Shown here: positions 23,450-34,412 of the stretch, piece by piece
Numbering within the stretch: the stretch's first letter is position 1
Layout of the letters: each line of letters starts with the position of its first letter
Assembly (NCBI GenBank): GCA_928212115.1
Contig: CAKMRJ010004445.1
Coordinates: forward strand, 74,583,597-74,647,596
From: Lactuca virosa
Taxonomy: Eukaryota > Streptophyta > Magnoliopsida > Asterales > Asteraceae
Direction: 5' to 3'
Length of the DNA: 64,000 nt
Position numbers and translations under genes: made by a program
Notes under the pieces: model-generated
What the model saw: the letters and a program-made list of their open reading frames with translations, nothing else
Database searches by the model: none
Told to the model about the DNA's origin: nothing

Positions 23450-25017
23450 TGAATCATACTTCATTCTCGAAGTCTGTTGTTGCGAACAACTCAGCGTAGT
23501 GCTCTCACATCTCTTCTTTGGGTTCCCAAGTCCATTCGGAACCACTCCGATGCTGCCACTGAACTTTGACGAATGGAACTACCTTGTTGTGCAAGGCCTT
23601 TTTCTTCCTATCCAGAATCGATATTGGCCTCTAAACATAGTTCAGGCAATCATCAACCTGAATATCATCCAAGGGAACCACTGTTGAATCATCAGCCACA
23701 CACTTCCGAAGTTAAGAAACATAGAAGGTGTTGTGAATCTGAATGAGCTCCTCAGGCAGATCTAACCGATAGGCTACCTTGCCTATCTTGGCTAATACTC
23801 GAAACGACCCAATATATCAGGTCCCCAACTTTCCCCTCTTCCTGAAGCGTATTACACCCTTCCATGGTGATACCTTCAGTAAAACCATATCGCTGACCTA
23901 GAACTCCAGTTCGGATCGATGTGTGTTCGCATAACTCTTCTGTCGACTCTGAGCTATCTGCAACCTCTGCCTGATCTGATGGATAAGCTATATCATCTGT
24001 AGGACTACCTCGATCTTTCCCATGACCCTGTGACTGAACTTTCCCCAGCAGACTGGGGTACGACACTTCCTCCCATAATGAAGCTCAAATGGCAGCATAC
24101 CGATACTGGAATGATAGCAGTTGTTGTAAGAAAACTCAACTAGAGGAAGGTATGAGTCCCAACTCCTATTGAAATTGATAACATAGGATCTTAACATATC
24201 CTCGAGCGTTTGGATGGTCCACTCGCTCTGTCCATCTGTCTGTGGATGATAGGACGTGCTAAAATGCAATCCTGTACGCAGTTCCTCGTGGAACCTCTTC
24301 CATAATCGAGAAGTGAACCGAACATATCGATCAGATACAATGGAAATTGGAACACCATGACAAGCAATAATCTTGCGTACATACACATCGACCAATTTCT
24401 CGACCGAAGAGCTCTCCCAAATAGTTAGAAAGTTTGCACTCTTGGTCAGACAGTCCCCATCAACCCATATCACATCAAACCCATTTTCCGTATGAGGTAA
24501 CTTAGTGATAAAATCCATGGTGATATGTTCTCATTTCCACATGGGAACCTCCAAAGGCTGAAGCTTGTCGTGCGGTCTCTGGTGCTAGGCCTTGACAACA
24601 CCTCTCAACATACCAGGCTATCTCCCTCTTTATACACAGCCACCAATAACTAAGTCTCAGATCTCTATATATCTTTGTGGCTCCAGGATGTATCGAAAAT
24701 CTGGACTTATGTGCCTCCTCCCGTACAGTCTGCCTGATCCCGCCAAAATCTGATACCCACACCCGACCGCACCGGGTCAACAATCTGCAGATATCAGTAG
24801 AAAACCTGTCAATCTCACCTTTGATTTGCTCCTGCTTCCAATTTTTCTTCTTGAATACCTCGGCCTAAGCCTCCCTAATCAAATCCAAAAGTGGCGAATC
24901 GATCGAAATTCTCATACATAAGCTCCCAGTAGAAGAACTATCCGATTTGCGGCTCAAGGCATCAGTAACCACATTTGATTTCCCCAGGTGGTACAAAATC
25001 TCACTGTCATAATCCTT
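23450..25017 (-). pseudogene. Chromovirus RNase H end, integrase and chromodomain
   Basis: On minus, 25017-24900 is the end of RNase H (YDSEILYHLGKSNVVTDALS). Then come the integrase zinc-binding region (EAHKSRFSIHPGATKIYRDL near 24700, with the Cys pair disrupted by a frameshift) and the integrase core (24518-24050) with the three acidic residues in WVDGD, VSDRYVRF and YHPQTDGQSE. The C-terminus (about 23460-23600) reads VKVQWQHRSGSEWTWEPKEE in a frame with stops, a chromodomain-like ending typical of Tekay/Del chromoviruses. The upstream part of this pol lies at 46830-48420, separated by the nested insertion at 25018-46829. Confidence 0.85.
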
Positions 25018-25342
25018 TGTAGTAACCCATTTTGACAATCGACTTGTGCGGGATAATATGGTCTTGAGATTTAACGATAACAAAATATATGAAGAACATA
25101 ATATGAGTAATCTGATCACATTAATAGAAAGAGAGGTTACAACTTTGAAGAACACTTCGGTGGGAGCGATCCCATCCGAGAGTTTCTCTCTAACTAAAAC
25201 AAAAGACTACATTTTTGGTGCACACATAACTAATGACCACTCCCTCTCTATTTATAGAGAGAGGTACCTTACATACAACAAAAACGGAATAAAATAACCT
25301 AACTATCACTCATAATTTATGGAGCATTTCCATGCTCCAACA
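25018..25342 (-). mobile_element. 3' LTR of the non-autonomous element
   Basis: On minus it starts TGTTGGAGCATGG and ends GGTTACTACA. It is 325 bp and matches the 5' LTR at 46506-46829 at roughly 90%. A TATA box (TATAAATA on minus) is at 25248-25255. Confidence 0.9.
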
Positions 25343-25361
25343 ATCTCTCCCTAAATGCTCA
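25343..25361 (-). promoter_or_regulatory. Polypurine tract of the non-autonomous element
   Basis: On minus, the purine-rich GGGAGAGATTG directly precedes the 3' LTR. Confidence 0.65.
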
Positions 25362-26487
25362 CAAATGATGAGGGACACAATATAGTGACAAAAGGATAAA
25401 ATACATAGTAACCAACTAGCAAGGGCGATAATTAAATGATACATAATGAGAACCAAATATTGAAATGTCTCTGAAATTTTGAAGTGTCTGTGATGTCTGA
25501 AACCAGGCGATGAAATCTTTGTAGTCAAAGTCTTCTAAGCAACGAAATCCATAATCTCTGGTGTTGCAGAGTGAGATTCCAATCTACAGATGTGATCAAT
25601 GAACCAAGGTGATCAACTTCAAAAGTGTACCAATAACTCTTAAACTGACCGTCCTATAACCAATTCACACTTTGGCTTCAAAATTTTGAAACATCTCTGG
25701 TACTCGAATTATAATACACCCAAAATTCTTCAAAAGAATAACCTGCTAAAAATATGAAAACATCATGTGGTAGAGTTGGAATAATAAACAAGTCTGGATC
25801 CAGGAATAGAAGCTGCAATGATCTGCAGGCAAGGATTGGACTTCAAACTTCAATCAAAACTATCATCATGGCGTCGGTTTGACAAAACAAGTAGATGATA
25901 AACAAAGATCAATTAGCACCTCAAAATACTAAATAATCTCCTTTTTCCAGATATCTTCAAAATCCACACTCGCAAAAATATAATCAATAATCTGGATGCT
26001 CATAATATTCTCTCCTTAATTTTGATAACGAATGCCCTGATATCAAAAATGAATAAATCAATCAGGATAGAGAGTGTCGGATATCAAGAGCTTTACATGC
26101 TCTCGCTAGATGTATGAAGGGTCTCGATAAAAAACGAGAATGAGAGTAATATACATACTCTCCGGTCATCTTTATCTGGTTGATTTTGTCACTGAAAAAT
26201 GTATGAACAAGTACCTAAGTAACAATAAGAACTCTGCATGAAAAATCTATGCTCTGATGAAAAATGCTGATGTACCCAAACTGCGGTGCCGGAACTCCTG
26301 AAGTGGTCTTCAATAAATAAAGTCCACTTGCTTAAGACACATGGTTTGTCAACGAAGATCAAGAGCGACAAGTCATAAAAGGTATTCATAGAGCGAAGAT
26401 TGAGAAAAATATTTTTTGATCAGACGCAACTGTGGTGCGAAATTCGTGAAGAGGAATATGATGTCCGACTGCGGTATGGAGGATAAC
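25362..26487 (-). other. 3' internal region of the non-autonomous element
   Basis: 1.1 kb with no convincing open frame, repeat or motif on either strand. It lies between the polypurine tract and the insertion point of solo LTR copy d, and continues at 41036. Confidence 0.4.
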
Positions 26488-26934
26488 TGTGACAATCGTC
26501 AATTTCTGGTCAAGTCAATGTCAAATAAAGTCAACGAGTCAAACCTGTAAACTCAACTAATGCTTGTATGATAGGACTCACTCTATTTTTACTAATGTAC
26601 AAAATCTCTATCTTAATACAAATTATCGCTCGGAAGTTTCATATGTTCGGAAATTCTAAACCCTAACCAGGGTGAGTGATGTAACGACTCTATAAAGCAC
26701 TATTATGTACCCTTCGGGGGTGTAAAACACTTAAAACAAGGTAACATGGGGTTTATAAACCTTTCATTATGGGGCCAAACCCTAACAAAGGCTTCAAGCA
26801 ACGTATCTCTAAATCTCTCCCACTCTATCTCTCTCTCTCTCTCCCAAATATATCCCAAATCTCTCTTCGCATCCTAAATCTCTCTTCATATCTCGAATCT
26901 CTCCCAAATCTCTCCCGAATCTCTCTCAACTTTT

Positions 26935-26940
26935 TATAAA
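26935..26940 (+). promoter_or_regulatory. TATA box of LTR copy d
   Basis: TATAAA follows a CT-rich U3 (CTCTCCCAAATCTCTCCCG) and precedes the CTCCGGAA cluster. The same arrangement is found in copy e on minus (TATAAT at 32161-32166). Confidence 0.55.
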
Positions 26941-27017
26941 CGTATGTGCTATCCCAACCCCTTCCTTTGTTAAAAACAGCTCAAAACCAAAGGAGAAAAC
27001 CCAAAAGGACCCTCTTG

Positions 27018-27420
27018 GTCCGGAACCCTCTTATGGAGAACCGGACAATCTCGCTCTGGACACCCTGGTACTTTGGAACCTTCCCTTCTGACTCTGGAAC
27101 ATTGCTTGACTCCGGAACATCTGAGGAGCCAAGAGATCTCGCATGCTCCGGAAATGCCTCCCAGCTCCGGAAGATCTCGCTCTAGAAAGACTCGCACGCC
27201 GGAAGCTTCGCATCTCGGAAGGGTCAGGTGACTTCGGAAGCTGCTGAATGACTCCAGATAGTGAAGGCCAGCTTCAGAACTCCTCCTTTTGCTCCGGAAA
27301 TGACTTATTGACCCCGGAACTCTAGTATACTCGGACTCCTTTCCGGATTTTTGACCATTTCGGACCTTTTGTAATTTTAGGAGTTTTTAACGCCGGAAAC
27401 TTCCTCCAGCTCTCATTTTT
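27018..27420 (+). repeat. CTCCGGAA motif cluster in LTR copy d
   Basis: About ten copies of CCGGAA, many as CTCCGGAA(C/A/G), plus variants such as CTCTGGAAC and CTTCGGAAG, irregularly spaced over 400 bp just downstream of the TATA box. The equivalent stretch in copy e uses a different motif (AGAACCGAACC). Confidence 0.75.
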
Positions 27421-28410
27421 CATGACTTAAACCCTCTAAACTCCTATTTTATGCCAAACTTGAAGACTTGGAACACATTTTTATGAATAATGTATAAGAC
27501 TCATATTATTTTATTCATAAAGTAATCAATCACTTTATGTCACTGTTCACACTCTACCTAGTCATATCATTTTCCTCTTTCAACTCATCCCAACACTCCA
27601 TCAGATTTCCTTAACCAAATCCACCAAAGAGATCTTATTCCTCACATTCAAAGTCACACTTGCCTTCTCCAAAAACACACTTTTCCCTCTCACTCTCTTT
27701 CTCAGTCACGATCTTCTTGGCGAGAAGCACTAAGGAGATTTCCTCCATTCTAGGTAAGATCCTTAATCAAGCTCCTAAGTACTCTACATTTTCACACAAA
27801 GCATGAATCATTCACACAAATATCGACATATTTGTTCCTAGGATCTTCAAATCTTCAAGCATCTCTCAAGCGTCTTGACTTAAAACTCTCCTTCTTCAAC
27901 TTACCACCTCAAGGAATCACTCAAGGTGAGTTCATACCCCTATCTTTTCATGTTTTCTTCAAGTTTTAAGGAGAGAATACAAGTTACAACACCAAAACAT
28001 AAACTAATTCAACCATCAGCTTTCAATAGAAAAGTTAGGGTCCATTCACGAACTTTTTTGACCATCTTAAACATAATATTTTTCAATACCGTTCAATATG
28101 CAAATAGTTCAGGTTTATACCTTTCAAATGACTACATTCACATGTTCATACGATTTTTCTACAATTTATGGCGATTTTTACAAAATTCCCTATCATTTCA
28201 GAAAAGATTTCGGACCAGTCTGTGAAGATGGACATTTTCACATTGGTTAGAGACCACTAAAATCATAATAAAATTTATGAACAAACTAGGCACATTTTCT
28301 GAACAAACTAGGCACATCAGTGACAGAAGGGTTAAAACTAGCAAAAACAGTTGACAAGTTTATTAACACTTTCTAACATGCTGAGCAAAGTGTATAACAA
28401 TAATAGCTAC

Positions 28411-29163
28411 TGTTGGATAAGGTGTCTAAGTCTATAACTTTATTTGGTATATACTTGACTCGACCCGATATGGTCCATTTGGGTTGCACTTCACCCGAAC
28501 TATTTGTATGGTTAAACCTTTGAGAATTGTATGTTTATGATTTGTTAATATATTATAAGTTATAATATATTAATATGAAATCATATTATTTAAGTAGTAT
28601 TGATCATAAATTAATTTAGAATTAATTTGGTGATAAAAAGGTGACTAATTAAATATGGGCTCTTGTATTTATATAAGTGTGGGCTAATACTCATTTGGAA
28701 TGGGCTTGGCATGCATGGGAGTCCATGGAGCTTTTAACCCATGGATCCTTAGAAAGGAAGAGTCATGGGTATTAGGGTTTACATGGATGCAACCCTAATT
28801 CCCCACACTATATAAAGGAGCTTATGATGCTTGAAATGGCACTAGTGGTGTGTGTGCAAGAAGGTGGCCGATTTCTACAAGCAAACATACACTCTCATAG
28901 TTTTTCCAAGTTTGTGGTGATTTGTGATTTCCATTTGAGGCATCCACATTATTGGTGCTTAGCTCTCAAACTCCAAGGAATCAACTCACTATTGAAAGGT
29001 ATGTAATTCTTGTAGCTTTTATGTTTAAAGTTCCCCATGCCATGCTAGATAAGTTATGAACCTTGGAAAAACAAATTTGCATGTATTCATAGTAAAACAT
29101 AGATCCAAGGTTTCTAGGGTTGCATGTACACCATAGGAGTGTTAGGATGCTCAAAACCCATCA
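28411..29163 (+). mobile_element. 5' LTR of the copia element
   Basis: 753 bp, TGTTGGATAAGG to AACCCATCA. TATA box TATATAAA at 28809-28816; transcription would start near 28840. The short frame at 28824 is not a gene; the same frame recurs in the 3' LTR. Confidence 0.9.
28809..28816 (+). promoter_or_regulatory. TATA box of the copia 5' LTR
   Basis: TATATAAA, preserved in the 3' LTR at 39707-39714 and as TATATAAG in the older copy at 4980-4987. Confidence 0.65.
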
Positions 29164-29164
29164 G

Positions 29165-29177
29165 TAGTATCAGAGCC
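29165..29177 (+). promoter_or_regulatory. Primer-binding site, initiator tRNA-Met
   Basis: TAGTATCAGAGCC begins one base after the 5' LTR and differs from the canonical TGGTATCAGAGCC at one position. Confidence 0.8.
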
Positions 29178-31839
29178 TAGGATTGTTTTCTTGAATACTT
29201 GATGCAAACTATGAAAAATCGAAAAATTGAGCTGTCTGGACAGTGGACTCGCCGAGTCCATGGGTGTCACACCCTCAAACCAAGGATGGCGGAAACGTCC
29301 GGGGGTGGAGGACTTCATGTAAAGTATCACAACAATGAGTATAATAGTGCTCAAAGTAAATACAACCATCATAAATATAATTGAAAAGGTTACACCATAG
29401 CATATGTTTACATGTTTCAAAATCAATTACATTATGATGACAAAATGAACTGTTTGACGATTTAACGTCTCATCCTCAAAATGCTGTTGATTTCCTGTTT
29501 CACTGATTTCCTGAGAATACAAGTAGTTTTGAAAAAGTGTCAACAATTAAGTTGGTGAGTTCATAAGAGTTTTATTTGAGAAAGAAGCCGTTTTCCTTGT
29601 AAAAGCGATAGAGTATGATTCCAGAAAATCCAATATTTTCTTTGTTAAGAGTGAAATGAACGCTCCTATGTTATGCAATAATGTACCCTAGAAAGACCCG
29701 TAGATTCCTTCTATAATCACCCAGCGTATATAATTTATATAAAATTTAAGTTAAATAAACCGTCGAATATAATGGGTATGCCCTAGGTCCACAACCAAAC
29801 AAGGAACAGGAAGTAAGGCGGGCCCACCAATTCTAAGTCGATTGCGACTAAACTCATATATAACTATAACATGTACACTTACAATTATAGTTAAAGTCTA
29901 ACAATTCTAGATGAAACGTAGTTTTAATAGAAATGTGTTTCCAAAGAAAATCCAATATTTTCCTTATAAAAGTCATGTAGCCCTAAATCCCAAGGCCGAG
30001 AGTATGAGTGTGTTTTATACTTATAACGTGTTTGTAGTTTTAAATAGATTAAAACCCCTTTTCAAGTAGAATTTTCCCTGTAAACTTGAAAGATTGATAA
30101 CTCCCTATGTGAGTCGTTATAACCATACTACAACCGGATGACCTGTTACAACGTTTTTCAGACGTTAAGATTTGTTATGACTTTTGTCACCCGTACACCT
30201 ATAGGTCTCGCTGTAGCTAGCAGCAAGGTGTGGGGTGTCAATCCCAATATAGATCTATACACAATTATCACGTTCTCCCTACAAAAGACTCTGGTTATAA
30301 CTTACAGGAATTTGAACCCGTACTCTAAGAGTACGATGGAAGAATTGTCTCACAACTTACGTTAACTAGTTTACATATAGTTTGAGTATAAGACCTCTTC
30401 CGTGGTGGAAGTGAAATCACCTTTTATGAAAATAAATTAGTGATATGAATCCATAAACTATTACTATTATAGTTTATTAGGTAGTATATGAAAAACCCAT
30501 TTGTTTTGAGAGTAAAACCTTTTTCATGTAGTATGCTTTTATCGTAAAATCCATAAACTATACTTATTTTAGTTTATTGTATGTGTTCGAAATGAATGAA
30601 GAATCCTTATCATAAATGACTAAATTTCTGTTTATGATGATAAACTAACGAGAAGTACATTCAACATTTAGAAACTTATTGTTATGCACTTTGCTCAACA
30701 TACTACAAAGTGTTATTAATATTGTAAGCTATGTAATTGGTTTTTAACCCTTCTACACTATTTTAAAAACATCATAGAAAAATCATACGAAGTCGAAAAC
30801 TAAATCCATAAACTCTGAGAGTGTAGAAAACGTGTCTAGTTGGTTCATAAATTTTATTATGATTTTTGGAAGTCTCTAACTTGTGTGAAAATGTCCATAT
30901 TTACAGACTGGTCTGAATTCGTTTCTGAAATGATAGGCAGTTTTGTAAAAATCACCATAAATTGTAGAAAAATCGTATGGAGATGTGCAAGTAGTTATTT
31001 TAAAGGTATGAACTTGAACTAATTGCATGTTAAACAGTTTTGAATAATATTGAGCTTAAGATGGTAAAAACAGTCCGTGAATAAGACTAAACTTTTCTGA
31101 TGAAAGCTGTTGTTTAATTTAGTTGAGTTTTTGGCATTTTAACTTGTATTCTCCCCCTAAAACTTGAAGAAAACATGAAAATGTGGGGGTATGGACTCAC
31201 CTTAAGTTATTACCTGAGATGAAGGTGGAAAAAGAAAGGGTTTCCAAGTCAAGAACACTCGTGAGATACTTGAAGATTCGAAGATCCTAAGCACAAATAT
31301 GACGATATTTGTATAAGAGATTCATGATTTGAGTGAAGGAGTGTAGAGTATTCAAATGTAGGATGAATATACTTACCAAGACTGAAGTGAAAAGCTCAAG
31401 AACAACCTTGAAATCTCGAGTTCTAGAGAGGGAAAGTGAGAGAGAGAGAGAGAGAGGGGTGTTTGCTTTTTGGAGAGAGAGAGTGAGTAAAGTGGAAGGA
31501 GAGATGAGATTTTTCAGCTTTTGATGAACCTTTACAGCTGGAGGAGGGGTGTCAAAGGACAAATAGTAGACTAGGTAGGGAGGAATAGTGACTGAGGGTT
31601 GTCCTATGAGGGTATGGGTGTTAACTTGTGTCATACTCTAGATAAAGTCAACACTCTATCACAAAATCTAACTTAATAGATTTTATTCTTGGACAAGGAT
31701 TTCTCCCAAAATATGATTAAAAAATAATATTTAGGGTCTCTTATGTTAAAATACGAGTTTGGGTGAAAATTCCGCGTTAAAATCACGAAAAACGGGCTTA
31801 AAACGGAGTTGGGGTCAAAATCCGGGAAGAAAATGGGAA

Positions 31840-32100
31840 AATCCGAAGTCTGGCCGACGATTTGGTCCTGAGAGGGTTAGAACCGAAGGCTGGTTCGGTT
31901 GGTGTATTAGAACCGAGAGGGAGAGGTTCGGTCCGAGCAGTCTCGCAGGCGAAGCCATCAGAAGAGGGACCGAAGGCGAAGGGTAGTTCGGTTCTTGAAG
32001 GAGGTTCGGTTCTACAAGGAGGTTCGGTTCTTAAGCTAGTTTCGGTTCTAATGAGAGGTTCGACTCCTTAAGAGGGTTTGGCTCCTTAAAGCTGTTTTTC
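31840..32100 (-). repeat. AGAACCGAACC motif cluster in LTR copy e
   Basis: On plus the motif appears as GGTTCGGTTCT and variants: three close copies at about 31987-32033 plus related forms from 31860. It sits just downstream of the TATA box (minus direction), the same place as the CTCCGGAA cluster of copy d. Confidence 0.75.
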
Positions 32101-32169
32101 GCATAAACTTCCGTTTTCGAGCGGTTTTCGACTAAATCAAGGGTCGGGATGCTCCGAGTGATTATAAAA

Positions 32170-32640
32170 AGTTGAGAGAGATTTTGAGAGAGATTTGGGA
32201 GAGATTTCACATACTTGGAGAGATTTCACATACTTAGAGAGATTTGGGAGAGATTTCACCTACTTGGAGAGATTTCACATACTTAGAGAGATTTGGGAGA
32301 GATTTCACATACTTAGAGAGATTTGGGAGAGATTTCACATTCTTAGAGAGATTTGGGAGAGATTTCATATACTTAGAGAGATTTGGGAGAGATTTCACAT
32401 ACTTGGAGAGATTTCACATACTTAGAGAGATTTGGGAGAGATTTCACATACTTAGAGATATTTGGGAGAGATTTCACATTCTTAGAGAGATTTGGGAGAG
32501 ATTTCACATACTTAGAGAGATTTAGGAGAGATTTCACATACTTGGAGAGATTTCACATACTTAGAGAGATTTGGGAGTGATTTCACATACTTGGAGAGAT
32601 TTGGGAGAGATTTCACATACTTAGAGAGATTTGGGATAGA
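32170..32640. repeat. 30-bp minisatellite in U3 of LTR copy e
   Basis: Repeats of AGATTTGGGAGAGATTTCAC plus ATACTTAGAG (30 bp), with some 20-bp shortened units, about 14 in all. Copy d has only short non-amplified precursors at the same place. Long open frames predicted here (10-residue repeats such as GRDFTYLERF) result from the 30-bp period and are not genes. Confidence 0.9.
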
Positions 32641-32997
32641 AAGAGATAGAGCGAGAGAGATTTGAGAGAGAGACTTCGTTTGAGACCTTTTTCGATGTTT
32701 AGCTTCGCTACGCAAGGTTTGTAAACCTCGTTAAGCCTCGTTATGAATGTTATACGCCCCCGAGGGGTACGAAATATTCTTTTACCAAGTAGTCTCATCA
32801 CTTACCCTGATTAGGGTTTGAGAATTCTGAACATATGAATTTTTCAAGTGGTAACTTCTTATTAAAATAGCGAGTTGTGCAGTAGTAACTTAATATATAC
32901 CCTAATATGCAAGGTTAATTGAGTTGACCGCTTTGACTTGTTGACTTTATTTGACTTTGACTTGACCAGAAATTGACGGTTGTCACAGGTTGTCACA

Positions 32998-34412
32998 ATG
33001 GGGGGACTCGACGAGTCTAAGCACAAACTCATCCTACTCGTCGAGTAGGTTCATGCACTCGACGAGTAGGAGGCTCTGACTGCAGTTTTTTGACTTTTGC
33101 TGCTGGAAATGGACTAGAAACATTACCCTAAACTGTTTTGATGTTTTAAAACTTGTTTTAGATGGTGTAATGGTTATGCTAATCCATTTACAATGGCCAA
33201 TATCAAAATTCCATGTTTTATATGTGTTCATATGATTCTTGAAATTTTGATATGATATTCATGTTCTTATGAGTTCTTGTTAGATCATAGGAATTAGTTG
33301 CTAAATTGTTTAATGATTAATTCTTGATTAATTATGTGTTTTAATGGAATCCATAATCTGTCCTCAAGTTATGGATTTCCAAAGGTCACTTTCTTTAATG
33401 TACATTTAAGACACATAAGTTACATAAAAATGAAGAGTCTTCACTTTTATGAACCATTAACTCATAAGTTATGAAATGAAAAGTCTTGAATAGTTTCAAA
33501 ACTTGCCCTCAAGTTTTGGAATTTGTAAAGTCACACACACTTTAATTCCAACCCTTAGGATTTTAAAACTTAAAATTCAACCCTTATACTATTCTAAGAT
33601 TAATGGTTAATATTTATATATATATGTATAAGATCAAGTCGATTTAACGTTAGTAGACCTCATTCACGAAGCCGGTCTATAAGGGGGGTATAAGGTTGTT
33701 GCCTATAAAATGGCAGCTTAATGGGTGTCCACTCTCACTCACCGCTTCCTTGATCGGTGTAGGGTCGTTAGCCGAACGGGTAGGACAATGACTTTATTTC
33801 TCATTAAAAGTATAATGATTATTATAAAGTAACTAAATGTTTTATAAATTCCCAATCTTAGTTACTTTAGGAAAATGTGAAAATGGTGCTAGCCCATGAA
33901 ATTCACACTTTGTACCTTACCAAGTTGTTGGTGGAGCGTGTGTGGTTAACCGGCACACTAACTTGGACTAGTAAGGATAACAAAGGGTGACTTAATGTTT
34001 ATCATAGATCGGTGGAGCGCGTGTGGTTAACCGGCACATTGATTAGGTGATAATATTAAGGGTACCAAGTGAATATGCATGGTTATTCACACCTTGTTTT
34101 GTGATCCTCGGTACCCCAGTCACAAACCCTGAAGGGCACAATAGAGACTGAAACATGCCATTGAAGAATTCAATGAATCTCAAAAGAATCTAGGAATTTC
34201 AAAACCAATTAAAACCGAATAATTTATTTCGTTTTCATGGTGGAAATTGGTGAATCGTCATTCACTTACCTTCAAATATGTTATAGCTTAGATTACGACA
34301 TCCCTCTTCTAAGTTATAATATATTGTGTTGGGTCCTAGCCTTAATATTTCATTTGGGTGTCTTATTAAGGACTCTATATATCTAATCTGAACTTGTATT
34401 TCTTATTTTCAG
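32998..34412 (+). other. Copia 5' leader, second part
   Basis: 1.4 kb noncoding between the nested LTR and gag. It holds three ACTCGNCGAGT dyads (33006-33016, 33036-33046, 33057-33067); a fourth is at 29247-29257 before the nested insertion. A 29-bp direct repeat GGTGGAGCG(T/C)GTGTGGTTAA... lies at 33930-33958 and 34011-34039. Such a position fits RNA packaging or dimerisation signals, but that is inference. Confidence 0.55.

Larger units (their letters stand above)
29265..32997 (-). mobile_element. Solo LTR (copy e), TSD ATGGG, inserted in the copia leader
   Basis: On plus the ends are TGTCACACCCTC at 29265 and GGTTGTCACA at 32997. ATGGG lies on both sides (29260-29264, 32998-33002). On minus it is collinear with copy d, including the start (ACCGTCAATTTCTGGTCAAG), TATA box, purine tract and the signature near 30230-30260. 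Length is 3,733 bp, longer than copy d mainly because of a U3 minisatellite (32170-32640). Its first ten bases on minus are duplicated (TGTGACAACC twice). Noncoding. Confidence 0.85.

Noticed and set aside
26946..27213. Overlapping frames on both strands of LTR copy d
   Set aside because: They result from the repeated CTCCGGAA motifs, which lack stop codons in several frames.
28824..29006. 60-codon frame inside the copia LTR (and its copy at 39722)
   Set aside because: It falls in the R/U5 part of an LTR; its repetition comes from the two LTRs and not from gene duplication.
32195..32580. Three overlapping frames with a 10-residue repeat; possible repeat protein or CRISPR-like array
   Set aside because: A 30-bp minisatellite reads open in several frames at once. 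Units are contiguous without unique spacers and the sequence is plant U3 DNA.
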